Source of the DNA: Arcanobacterium_A sp034173665
Lineage (GTDB): Bacteria > Actinomycetota > Actinomycetes > Actinomycetales > Actinomycetaceae
DNA length: 11,290 bases
Direction: 5' to 3'
Assembly (NCBI GenBank): GCA_034173665.1
Contig: JAXFDG010000063.1
Coordinates: forward strand, 1-11,290
Part shown: piece by piece, positions 1 through 6,729 of the stretch
Position numbering within the stretch: the first letter of the stretch is position 1
How the letters are laid out: each line of letters starts with the position of its first letter
Notes under the pieces: model-generated
The model's input: only the letters and a program-made list of their open reading frames with translations
What the model was told of the DNA's origin: nothing
The model's database searches: none
Program-made: the position numbers and the translations under genes

Positions 1-1362
1 CCATCCAGCAATCAATAGTGGAATATTGAAGTGGATGAAGGTTGGGATTACTGAATCGTTAATGTGATCGTGTTGTCCGTCGGCGTTTAAACCAGCAGTT
101 GGTCCAAGAGTTGAGTCAGATGCTGGTGAGCCGGCGTCTCCGAGTGCTCCAGCAGTACCGATAATTGCAACAGTTGCTGCCGGGGAGAACCCTAGGGAAG
201 CGCAGAGTGGCACATATAAAGTGGTGATAATTGGTAAGGTTGAAAAACTTGAGCCGATACCCATTGTTACGATTAGTCCCACAAGTAACATTGCGAAAGC
301 AGCTGCTGGTTTACTTCCGGCAAAGAGTTTTGTTGAAGCTTCTACAAGTGGAGCAACTTGTTCGGTTGCGTTCATTACGGAAGCAAAACCTTGTGCGGTA
401 ATCATGATGAAGCCGATAAGCGCCATCATCTTCATTCCTTGAGTGAAGACGTCGTCGGCCTCTTTCCACTTTACAGCGCCAGTAATCATGAAGATTCCCA
501 AACCAACGAGTGACGCTACAAGTAGTGAGTCAGCTTCGAAGCCGGCATTTTTCATAATTAATTGAATTGCGAAAGTTGCAATTACAGCGATGATTGCAAC
601 AGTGATTTTAAATCGTGAAATCTCACCGCTAATTCCAGCATTTTCAGAAGTGGCAGTTGCCCCAGCAGGGCTAATTTCAATTTCTGATTGCGCATATGTG
701 CGTGGCTTTCGGTATGTAAAGAACACGGCAATCAGGAGTCCAATAACCATTCCAAGGGCTGGAATTGCCATTGCTGAAAGAACGTTCACGCCGTCGGTAT
801 TCATACCAGCTTCATTGATATTGAAGAGCAGAATATCGTTTAAGAAGATTGATCCAAAGCCGATTGGAAGGTACATGTAGGTTGTAACCAAGCCAAAGGT
901 TAAGATACAGGCGATGAGTCGGCGGTCGATTTGAAGTTTGTTGAAAACGGTGAGAAGGGGTGGGATTACCAGTGGAATGAACGCAATATGGACTGGGATT
1001 AAGTTTTGGCTGGCAATCGACATCGCAAGCAGACCAAGAAATAATCCCCACTTTGTTGTAGTTACAACTCGGGAGCGATTCTCTGCAGAATCATGACCCG
1101 TTTTTGAAACCAACCAGTTTGCTAGTAGTTGTGGTAACCCAGAGTTGGCCACTGCCATGGCAAAAGCACCAAGCAGCGCGTAACTAAGAGCGAGTTTCGC
1201 ACCTCCGGAGAGCCCCTCCTGGAAGGCGAGCATTGTTCCGTCAAACCCGAGGCCGCCAGCAAGACCGCCAACGATTGCACCAATAAATAGTGCTAGCACA
1301 ACGTGTACTCGGGCTACGGCTAGTAGGAGCATTACAATTACAGCAAGTAAAACAGCGTTCAT
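1..1362 (-). CDS. Na+/H+ antiporter family protein (NhaC/YuiF-like), 3' end cut by window
   Basis: Inner-membrane transporter of the Na+/H+ antiporter family (NhaC superfamily, YuiF/HI1107-like), expected to exchange protons for sodium or to carry an organic anion; the substrate cannot be read from sequence. The 454 visible residues are strongly hydrophobic with about ten to eleven membrane segments. The family hallmark lies near the end: GDAGSPASDSTLGPT around residues 404-420, followed by HDHIND and a final IPLLIAGW stretch. Another conserved stretch (MGIGSSFSTLPIITTL) precedes it. Family members are about 440-470 residues long, so only a few C-terminal residues lie outside the window. An in-frame TAG six codons upstream limits the start to the ATG at 1362 or a later codon. 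There is no Shine-Dalgarno sequence, but a TAAACT box sits 7 nt upstream, suggesting leaderless translation. It diverges from the methyltransferase gene. Family assignment is firm; ion specificity is not. Confidence 0.85.
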   Translation of the reverse strand, partial: MNAVLLAVIVMLLLAVARVHVVLALFIGAIVGGLAGGLGFDGTMLAFQEGLSGGAKLALSYALLGAFAMAVANSGLPQLLANWLVSKTGHDSAENRSRVVTTTKWGLFLGLLAMSIASQNLIPVHIAFIPLVIPPLLTVFNKLQIDRRLIACILTFGLVTTYMYLPIGFGSIFLNDILLFNINEAGMNTDGVNVLSAMAIPALGMVIGLLIAVFFTYRKPRTYAQSEIEISPAGATATSENAGISGEISRFKITVAIIAVIATFAIQLIMKNAGFEADSLLVASLVGLGIFMITGAVKWKEADDVFTQGMKMMALIGFIMITAQGFASVMNATEQVAPLVEASTKLFAGSKPAAAFAMLLVGLIVTMGIGSSFSTLPIITTLYVPLCASLGFSPAATVAIIGTAGALGDAGSPASDSTLGPTAGLNADGQHDHINDSVIPTFIHFNIPLLIAGW

Positions 1363-1369
1363 GAACGAG

Positions 1370-1375
1370 AGTTTA
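1370..1375 (-). promoter_or_regulatory. Putative -10 box for leaderless transcription of the antiporter gene
   Basis: Read on the minus strand, TAAACT fits the actinobacterial TANNNT -10 pattern and lies exactly 7 nt before the A of the ATG at 1362. Transcription could therefore start on the start codon. The hexamer 17 nt upstream (GTGTAA) matches the TTGACA consensus at only three positions. No ribosome binding site is present, which agrees with a leaderless transcript but does not prove it. Confidence 0.35.
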
Positions 1376-1440
1376 TGCTAGAGGATGAATAATTACACGA
1401 GCGTCTCAAAAATCGGCACACCTTAGATTTCTTAGGGTAT

Positions 1441-1468
1441 TTGCTTGAATTAACTGAAAGAATAGATT
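1441..1468 (+). promoter_or_regulatory. Putative promoter of the rRNA methyltransferase gene
   Basis: TTGCTT (1441-1446) and TAGATT (1463-1468) are separated by 16 bases and resemble sigma-70-type -35 and -10 boxes. Transcription would start near 1475, leaving about 10 nt before the ATG at 1486. If this promoter is real, the TTG at 1441 is part of the promoter and not the start codon. The match is moderate. Confidence 0.3.
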
Positions 1469-1485
1469 TAGTCACAACAAAAGAA

Positions 1486-2733
1486 ATGAATAAGATGGCA
1501 GAAGAAAATAAATTTTCCCGACTAGATAACTTAATTTTAGAAAATGCAAAAAAAGTTTCGGGTATGGATATAGCCGATATTGCAATTTTTGCCGATCCAG
1601 ATTTGAGCCTCACTCAGTGGGCAATTGCTTTGCTCCAAGAAGATTCACAGAGGCGTCTCTTTGTTGGGGCACGCGATGTGTTACAAGCTTTTGCAACTCT
1701 TGATCTAGCAGATGAGGCAGAAGTGACGGACCGAGTCTTTATAGCGGGATATCAAAACGAAATCCAGCTTGATATTTTCTTTTCGGATGCAGCTTCGGGG
1801 TTCGGGGGAGTGATTGAGCCGGCGCAGATTTCTTTGGCTTTGACCCATCTGCCAAAAGCTTTAGAAGAATTACGCTACTTTGTGAAATCAGTGGCTTTAG
1901 CTGCTTTGCCAGATTCAAGTTTTCTTGCAGGCGGAAATAATAAGTATTTAACTCGCTCGCAAAATGAAGTTTTTGCAGAAGTGTTTGGGAAAGTTTATGC
2001 CAGTTTAGGGAGTGGCAAATTTCGTTGTTTAATTGCTGAAAATTTACGGGAAGATATTTCGTTAGGGTATCAGGTTCCGGTTTCGGAGCAGGAGTTCCTT
2101 GGGGAAAAATCTGCGGACTCTTCGTATTTTCAACTTGTTGGAGTGGGGGGAGTGTTTTCCGGAGCAAAGCCTGATCGTGGTGGAGAATTTTTAGTGCAGA
2201 CGGCGTTGCCTGATCTACACACTATCTTTTCTCCGCTTTCAGATTCAGAAGTAGCTACTCTAAAATCGAATGCAGGTAGGGACGGTGCTGAACCACTGTT
2301 CAAAGTTCTTGACTTGGGTTGCGGAAATGGCTTGATTTTGAAAAATATCTTGCGAGATTTTCCAGATGCTTTTGGTTATGGCAGTGATATCAGTGCTGAT
2401 GCGATTTGCTCTGCACATATGACGCTTCTGCCAGAAATTTTAGCAAAGCGTGTGAAATTCAAATGGGATGATGCGGCACGATCAATCCCGGCAGAAGAGA
2501 TAGACGTGGTCTTTTTGAATCCGCCATTTCATCAGGGAACTGCGGTTGATGCGACGCTAGTGCAGCGTCTTATTTCTGGAGCTTTAAAGACTTTAAAGTC
2601 GGGTGGAGTACTTTATCTCGTGCATAATTCGCATTTAAGGTATCGTCCACTTTTGGAACAGGGAGATTTCGCCCAAGTAAACCAGCTTGGGCGAAATCAA
2701 AAGTTTACTGTGCTCAAAGCGGTGAAGAAATAG
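1486..2733 (+). CDS. RsmC/RlmG-type rRNA (guanine-N2-)-methyltransferase
   Basis: Predicted cytoplasmic class I SAM-dependent methyltransferase that would add a methyl group to N2 of a guanine in rRNA. From the ATG at 1486 it has 415 residues. The N-terminal half lacks clear SAM motifs and fits the degenerate duplicated domain of RsmC and RlmG. The C-terminal half has the SAM-binding loop VLDLGCGNG (about residues 274-282) and the base-flipping catalytic motif NPPFH (about 345-349), followed by GGVLYLVHNSHLRY and a closing QKFTVLKA. This pattern is typical of RlmG (23S G1835) and RsmC (16S G1207); the ending looks more like RlmG, but the target cannot be fixed here. The start is uncertain: the frame is open back to a TTG at 1441, and a second ATG lies at 1495; none has a good ribosome binding site. 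The first 100 codons are visibly more AT-rich than neighbouring genes. It converges on the UPF0371 gene with 4 bases between stops. Confidence 0.82.
   Translation: MNKMAEENKFSRLDNLILENAKKVSGMDIADIAIFADPDLSLTQWAIALLQEDSQRRLFVGARDVLQAFATLDLADEAEVTDRVFIAGYQNEIQLDIFFSDAASGFGGVIEPAQISLALTHLPKALEELRYFVKSVALAALPDSSFLAGGNNKYLTRSQNEVFAEVFGKVYASLGSGKFRCLIAENLREDISLGYQVPVSEQEFLGEKSADSSYFQLVGVGGVFSGAKPDRGGEFLVQTALPDLHTIFSPLSDSEVATLKSNAGRDGAEPLFKVLDLGCGNGLILKNILRDFPDAFGYGSDISADAICSAHMTLLPEILAKRVKFKWDDAARSIPAEEIDVVFLNPPFHQGTAVDATLVQRLISGALKTLKSGGVLYLVHNSHLRYRPLLEQGDFAQVNQLGRNQKFTVLKAVKK
2665..2698. repeat. Perfect 13-bp inverted repeat at the 3' end of the methyltransferase gene
   Basis: GATTTCGCCCAAG (2665-2677) and CTTGGGCGAAATC (2686-2698) are exact reverse complements separated by an 8-base loop. 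The repeat lies inside the coding sequence, about 35 bases before the stop codon and just before the convergent junction with the UPF0371 gene. It would fold into a strong hairpin in RNA from either strand. Neither side has the T-run of a standard intrinsic terminator, so a role in termination or in 3'-end protection of both transcripts is inferred only. Confidence 0.75.
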
Positions 2734-2737
2734 CTTA

Positions 2738-4228
2738 TTAGCGTTTCCAGTACAAGCCTTTTCGACTAAATTGTGGTTCTGAAGTGACAAGGCAGCCAAG
2801 ATTGCGGAAAATTCTTTCATCTACTGAACCAAGAATTGTGGTTGTGTGAACATCACATCCACGAAGATTTGTTAGCTGTGCTAATGCTAGTCGGGCAGGT
2901 TCTGAATTTTCTGCAGAAACCGAGAGCGCAATTAATACTTCATCGGTATGGAGACGAGGGTTGCGCGAACCAAGATGCTGGGTTTTTAGCGCCTGTATCG
3001 GAGCGATGGCTTCGGGAGAAAGAATCTTCAGCTCGTCGTCAAGTCCTGCTAAAGTTTTTAAAGCATTCAAGACCATCGCGGCGGAACAGCCGAGAAGTTC
3101 TGAAGTCTTTCCAGTGATAATCCGACCGTCAGCAAGTTCAATTGCCGAAGCCGCACCGCCTGATTCGGCAGCTTTATTAAGTGCCGGAGCAATCACTTTC
3201 CGGATTGAAGTATCGATTCCTAATTTACTCATACTCAAAGCAATACGAGCAGATTGCAAGGGTTGTTGGTTGTTTAATTTTTCATCTACAAGTGCGTGAT
3301 AGTAGCGGCGAACGACTTCTTGTTTTGAGGCTTCGCGGCAAATTTCGTCGTCGGAAATGCACATTCCGACCATATTTACGCCCATATCTGTAGGGGAACG
3401 GTAGGGGCTCTCGCCGGTAAGTTCAATTAATAAGGAAGCAAGTAAGGGGAAGGTTTCAACATCGCGATTGTAATTCACGACTTGCTTCCCGTATGCCGCA
3501 AGATGGAAAGGGTCGATTAGGTTTACGTCATCAAGATCGGCAGTCGCTGCTTCATAGGCAATATTTACCGGGTGGTTTAGTGGGAGATTCCAGATTGGAA
3601 AAGTTTCAAATTTTGCGTAACCGGCGTTAATTCCGCGTTTGTGATCGTGGTAAACCTGGCTTAGACAGGTAGCGAGCTTTCCTGAACCAGGCCCTGGGGC
3701 AGTGATGACGACGAGGTCACGTGTTGTTTCCACGTATTCATTTCGTCCAAATCCAGATTCTGAAACAATGAGATGAGTGTCGGTTGGGTAACCAGGGATT
3801 GTGTAATGTTGCGAAACTTTTAATCCAAGTTTTTCGAGACGTTGGCGAAATTCTTGGGAAATTTTACTTTCAACATCTGCGCGAGTAAGCACAACGTTTT
3901 CTACTAAGAAGCCATTTTCACGGAAAGCGTCAACTAAACGGAGAACATCATCTTCATATGAAATCCCTAAGTCTGCGCGAACTTTTTGCCGTTCAAGATC
4001 CATGGCGTTAACAACCACTATAATTTCGAGCTCGTCTTTAAGTTGTTCGAGCATCACGATTTTATTATCGGGAGTGAAGCCGGGAAGAACTCGCGAGGCG
4101 TGCATATCGTCAAACAACTTCCCGCCCATTTCTAAATAGAGTTTTCCACCGATGCTATCGCGACGTTTGGCAATATGCTCTGATTGCATCGCGATATATT
4201 TTTCCCGGTCAAACCCAATTTTTTGCAT
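2738..4228 (-). CDS. UPF0371 (DUF1846) family protein
   Basis: A 496-residue protein of the UPF0371/DUF1846 family, close to the usual family length of about 495. The biochemical function of the family is not established to my knowledge, so I assign none. Recognisable family stretches are the N-terminal FDREKY and GGKL segments, the IPGYPTDTH motif (about residues 144-152), the glycine-rich TAPGPGSGKLATC (176-188), which resembles a nucleotide-binding P-loop, the NLPLNHPVNIAYEAATADL segment (214-232), and the HTTTILGSVDERIFRNLG stretch near the C-terminus. No signal peptide or membrane segment is seen, so it is probably cytoplasmic. The ATG at 4228 has a good ribosome binding site (AAGGA about 7 nt upstream). 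It follows the RarD-type transporter gene by 37 bp on the same strand and is probably the last gene of that transcript. It converges on the methyltransferase gene. Confidence 0.9.
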   Translation of the reverse strand: MQKIGFDREKYIAMQSEHIAKRRDSIGGKLYLEMGGKLFDDMHASRVLPGFTPDNKIVMLEQLKDELEIIVVVNAMDLERQKVRADLGISYEDDVLRLVDAFRENGFLVENVVLTRADVESKISQEFRQRLEKLGLKVSQHYTIPGYPTDTHLIVSESGFGRNEYVETTRDLVVITAPGPGSGKLATCLSQVYHDHKRGINAGYAKFETFPIWNLPLNHPVNIAYEAATADLDDVNLIDPFHLAAYGKQVVNYNRDVETFPLLASLLIELTGESPYRSPTDMGVNMVGMCISDDEICREASKQEVVRRYYHALVDEKLNNQQPLQSARIALSMSKLGIDTSIRKVIAPALNKAAESGGAASAIELADGRIITGKTSELLGCSAAMVLNALKTLAGLDDELKILSPEAIAPIQALKTQHLGSRNPRLHTDEVLIALSVSAENSEPARLALAQLTNLRGCDVHTTTILGSVDERIFRNLGCLVTSEPQFSRKGLYWKR

Positions 4229-4265
4229 GAGTGTTCCTTTCCCTCTTCTCCGAAGTAATTTTAAG

Positions 4266-5198
4266 TCACTTTTGTTTAATATTTTTTCGCATTGTAGAAA
4301 TTCCGTCTACGGAAAGAGCAATAAGTGCGAGCCAGACGATGCCAGTAGCTATCCATCTTTCAGATGGAAGGTGTTCGTGGAATATTAATACGCCGATAAG
4401 CATTTGCATGATTGGACTAAGGTATTGAATTAATCCGAGAATCCCGAGGGGAAGACCATGAGCTGCTTTTGCAAATAGTAATAGTGGGATTGCGGTTAAA
4501 ATTCCTGAACCAATAAGTAAAAGTATCATTACTGGAATATTTGCTGCGTGAGTTACGGTTTGATCTTGCAGTGAACTTTGATTGGTGAGGAAAAGATAGA
4601 TCCAATAGCCGAGAAGGATTGGGGTGACTGCAAGGTTTTCTAGAACTAAACCGGGAACTGCGGGTACTTGTTTTGCAATACGTTTTTTCACTAATCCATA
4701 GAATCCGAAACTTCCGGCGAGAACGAGAGAAATCCAGGGGACTGTGCCGAGAGTGGCTAATAAGTAAATAACTGCCGTAATACCAAGGGTGACGGCAAGA
4801 GTTTGGAACCTGCTGAGTCGTTCTTTTAGAACAATCATTGCAAGAGCCACGGTCAGTACTGGATTCATGAAATATCCGAGTGCCGCATCTACAGTGCGAT
4901 CAGTTTGTACGGCGTAGATATACGCAGTCCAGTTAATAATGATGAGGGTTCCGGCAATCGCAAGGCGGATTACTATTGTGCGATTTTTGCAAAGTTGGAG
5001 TAATTGATTTACTTGTTTAGTCAGAATTAAAATTCCGCAGCAAAAGATTGCGGAGAAAATACAGCGGAAAACAATTACTTCTAAAGGTCCGACACTATTT
5101 AAGAAAACGAAATATAAAGGAAATAATCCCCATAAAAAATGGGCGAGGATTGCGGAAATCCACGCCCGTGTTGCCGGTTCTTGTTTTGTTATTGACAC
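4266..5198 (-). CDS. rarD: RarD-type EamA family transporter
   Basis: Inner-membrane protein of the drug/metabolite transporter superfamily with two EamA repeats, most like RarD (annotated in E. coli as a chloramphenicol-sensitivity protein, true substrate unknown). The 310-residue chain has about ten hydrophobic segments and opens with the typical HFLWGLFPLYF and FRCIFSAIF stretches (about residues 20-53). It is probably a metabolite exporter. The likely start is a GTG at 5198 located inside the end of the hydrolase gene, giving a 10-bp overlap that points to translational coupling; its upstream GGAAA is a weak and distant ribosome binding site. No ATG lies close by as an alternative. The last residues are basic (MRKNIKQK), consistent with a cytoplasmic C-terminus. 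The UPF0371 gene follows 37 bp downstream. Confidence 0.85.
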   Translation of the reverse strand: MSITKQEPATRAWISAILAHFLWGLFPLYFVFLNSVGPLEVIVFRCIFSAIFCCGILILTKQVNQLLQLCKNRTIVIRLAIAGTLIIINWTAYIYAVQTDRTVDAALGYFMNPVLTVALAMIVLKERLSRFQTLAVTLGITAVIYLLATLGTVPWISLVLAGSFGFYGLVKKRIAKQVPAVPGLVLENLAVTPILLGYWIYLFLTNQSSLQDQTVTHAANIPVMILLLIGSGILTAIPLLLFAKAAHGLPLGILGLIQYLSPIMQMLIGVLIFHEHLPSERWIATGIVWLALIALSVDGISTMRKNIKQK

Positions 5199-6130
5199 TT
5201 TTGCAACCAGTTTCCAATGTCTGAAAATACTTCTAAATAATTTAACTCATTTAGAATCTCATGTCTTCCAGATGCGTAGCTGCGATGTTCAACTGCTGAT
5301 ACGCCAGCATTCCGATATTGTTCAGCAATTTTCTGTACAGCGGTTTCTCCTCCAACTGGGTCAAGACTGCCGGAGATAATGAAGAGTGGAATATCGGTTG
5401 GGAGTTTGAAAGTTTCGGGAGCGTTCGCCGTCTTTAATAAATCAAAGATTTCACGGAAGAAACGATTTGGGGGCAGGAATCCGCATAGTGGGTCAGCGAT
5501 ATATGCGTCTACTATTTTTTGGTCACGGCTGAGCCAGTCGAAATTAGTTCTTTTCTCAAATCCTTTGTTGTAACCAGAAAAAGCAAGTGTATTTAAGAAT
5601 TTTGCGGGACTCAGTGGGGAGATTTTGCTTAAGATAGTAGCCAGAACTAAGCCGCTTTCGCCGATTATTCCAGGCCAAGTTCCGGTGCCGACAATAATTG
5701 CCCCGCTGAGACCGGACCCATATTTTGCAAGATAGTTTCGCAAAATAAAGGAACCCATTGAATGTCCGAGGATATAGTATGGGAGTTCGGGATATGAATT
5801 TGTAAAGCTTTGACGAACTTGATGTAAATCCTCAACCACATCATTCCAAGTTGCATTATGGCCAAAGTCGCCTCGAGCTTGCCCGGGTTCAAGGGATTTG
5901 CCATGTCCACGGTGGTCGGCTCCATGCACAATGAACCCAAGGGAATTTAGGTATTCGGCTAGTTTTTGATATCGGCTTAAGTGTTCTGCCATACCATGAG
6001 AAAGTTGCACAATTCCTTTTGGGGTTTTAATTTGGTTCGGAGCTGTGCTTGATAAATCTTCGGCAGTAAATGGGTTCCAAATGTAATGTGCGAGTTCAGT
6101 ATCTCCGGTTTTGATACGTTGAATTTTCAT
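5189..6130 (-). CDS. Alpha/beta hydrolase, monoacylglycerol lipase / lysophospholipase type
   Basis: A 313-residue hydrolase of the serine aminopeptidase S33/Hydrolase_4 group, which includes monoacylglycerol lipases and lysophospholipases; it probably cleaves a lipid ester. The oxyanion-hole stretch LSHGMAEH (about residues 43-50), the HRGHGKS motif (73-79) and the nucleophile elbow GHSMGS (122-127, Ser124) are all present. The expected acid is Asp257 in SGSLDPVG and the base His290 in SGRHEILNE, so the triad looks intact. No signal peptide is seen, so it is probably cytoplasmic or peripheral at the membrane. The start ATG at 6130 has AAGGAA about 11 nt upstream, a rather long spacing. It follows the DsrE-like gene by 43 bp, and its 3' end overlaps the start of the RarD-type gene, so the three are probably cotranscribed. 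The exact substrate is unknown. Confidence 0.87.
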   Translation of the reverse strand: MKIQRIKTGDTELAHYIWNPFTAEDLSSTAPNQIKTPKGIVQLSHGMAEHLSRYQKLAEYLNSLGFIVHGADHRGHGKSLEPGQARGDFGHNATWNDVVEDLHQVRQSFTNSYPELPYYILGHSMGSFILRNYLAKYGSGLSGAIIVGTGTWPGIIGESGLVLATILSKISPLSPAKFLNTLAFSGYNKGFEKRTNFDWLSRDQKIVDAYIADPLCGFLPPNRFFREIFDLLKTANAPETFKLPTDIPLFIISGSLDPVGGETAVQKIAEQYRNAGVSAVEHRSYASGRHEILNELNYLEVFSDIGNWLQKCQ

Positions 6131-6173
6131 TTGGGTGACGCTTCCTTGGAATGGTTTGATCTTAGGAATAATC

Positions 6174-6518
6174 TTAAGCTTTTACGTATCCGTATCCGGC
6201 ACTTTGGAGTTTTGCGATTTCAACGATTCCGGCTGGAACTATCTCAACATAATCTGGCACAAGTTCGGGTTTGATTTGACGCTCTTCCATCGCGATTTCA
6301 CAAAGAACGAAACGAACTCCTTCATCTACGAGTTCCTTAATTTTTGCAAAACGCATTGGTTCGGCTTCGAGTTGGGAGAAGGAGCGTACTGCTCCACCAT
6401 TGGCGACGACCACAGCTGTTCCTTTTTCTTGGGAACGCACGAGATTTCGGACGGAGCGAATAGTGAATGGCCAGCGGTCATTTTCATTTACGTGGAAAAC
6501 CATCTTGAGATCAGACAT
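6174..6518 (-). CDS. DsrE/DsrF-like family protein (COG1416 type)
   Basis: A 114-residue soluble protein of the DsrE-like fold, close to the full length of the small COG1416 group. The pattern is an N-terminal strand (KMVFHVNE), the VVVANGGAVR segment (about residues 36-45), a helix, the VRFVLCEIAMEE strand holding the only cysteine (Cys73), and the terminal VPAGIVEIAKLQSAGYGYVKA region, split here as VPAGIVEIAKLQ and GYGYVKA, which is diagnostic. Relatives of DsrE carry sulfur on a cysteine in sulfur relay, but members of this small group are poorly characterised, and Cys73 as a sulfur carrier is only a possibility. The ATG at 6518 has a strong ribosome binding site (AAGGAG, 5 nt spacing). 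It is probably the first gene of the minus-strand set that continues into the hydrolase, transporter and UPF0371 genes. Confidence 0.82.
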   Translation of the reverse strand: MSDLKMVFHVNENDRWPFTIRSVRNLVRSQEKGTAVVVANGGAVRSFSQLEAEPMRFAKIKELVDEGVRFVLCEIAMEERQIKPELVPDYVEIVPAGIVEIAKLQSAGYGYVKA

Positions 6519-6545
6519 ATTTACTCCTTGCGTCTTTGCGGTTTC

Positions 6546-6564
6546 TGCTTTTTAGTGAAAAGCA
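6546..6564. repeat. 7-bp hairpin in the upstream region of the DsrE-like gene
   Basis: TGCTTTT (6546-6552) and AAAAGCA (6558-6564) are perfect reverse complements around a 5-base loop. The hairpin lies about 28-46 bases before the start of the DsrE-like gene and could sit in its 5' leader or overlap its promoter. The stem is AT-rich and weak. No function is evident. Confidence 0.45.
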
Positions 6565-6665
6565 AGAGTTACGAGAGTTAATCTCGGAGTCCTTTTGATT
6601 AAGTTTACTTTAAGCTTACCTTGTTCCGGGACTAAAGTCTGTATTGTTTTAAAAACTTATTTTGA

Positions 6666-6690
6666 AATTGAGATGATTTCTTTCTCAATT
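6666..6690. promoter_or_regulatory. 8-bp dyad, possible operator upstream of the aldehyde dehydrogenase gene
   Basis: AATTGAGA (6666-6673) and TCTCAATT (6683-6690) are exact inverted copies separated by 9 bases. Half-site centres are 17 bases apart, roughly one and a half helical turns. It ends 39 bases before the ATG at 6730, a sensible place for a repressor or activator site. No regulator gene lies nearby, so operator function is inferred from position and symmetry only. Confidence 0.4.
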
Positions 6691-6729
6691 CGGATGCGGG
6701 AATTTGAAATTAGGTGCAGAATAGGACTT

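Larger units (their letters stand above)
6519..6729. other. Divergent intergenic region between the DsrE-like and aldehyde dehydrogenase genes
   Basis: This 211-bp region separates two divergent transcription units and is the longest gene-free stretch in the window. It is AT-rich, and the dehydrogenase reading frame stays open through it back to a TTG at 6595. The residues encoded there look unlike the family N-terminus, so I treat it as regulatory. Weak plus-strand promoter-like elements include TTGTTC (6621-6626) and TATTGT (6642-6647), but the 15-base spacing is short. It holds a 7-bp hairpin near the DsrE-like gene and an 8-bp dyad near the dehydrogenase gene. Confidence 0.5.

Noticed and set aside
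1739..2167. 142-codon minus-strand open frame inside the methyltransferase gene
   Set aside because: It lies wholly opposite a gene with clear family motifs, its protein resembles no family I recognise, and it has no context of its own.
2665..2698. Calling the inverted repeat an intrinsic terminator
   Set aside because: The stem is strong but neither flank has a run of T; it is followed by AAAAGTTT on one side and a mixed sequence on the other.
2836..3393. Plus-strand open frames opposite the UPF0371 gene
   Set aside because: They overlap one another in different frames and lie opposite a well-recognised gene; the translations are arginine/serine-rich shadow products.
6570..6590. Small CGAGA/TCTCG hairpin in the divergent region
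   Set aside because: The perfect stem is only 5 bp; too short to separate from chance.
6595..6729. Extension of the aldehyde dehydrogenase by 45 codons to a TTG
   Set aside because: The frame is open, but the encoded residues do not look like the family N-terminus, no ribosome binding site precedes the TTG, and the ATG at 6730 has AGGA upstream.
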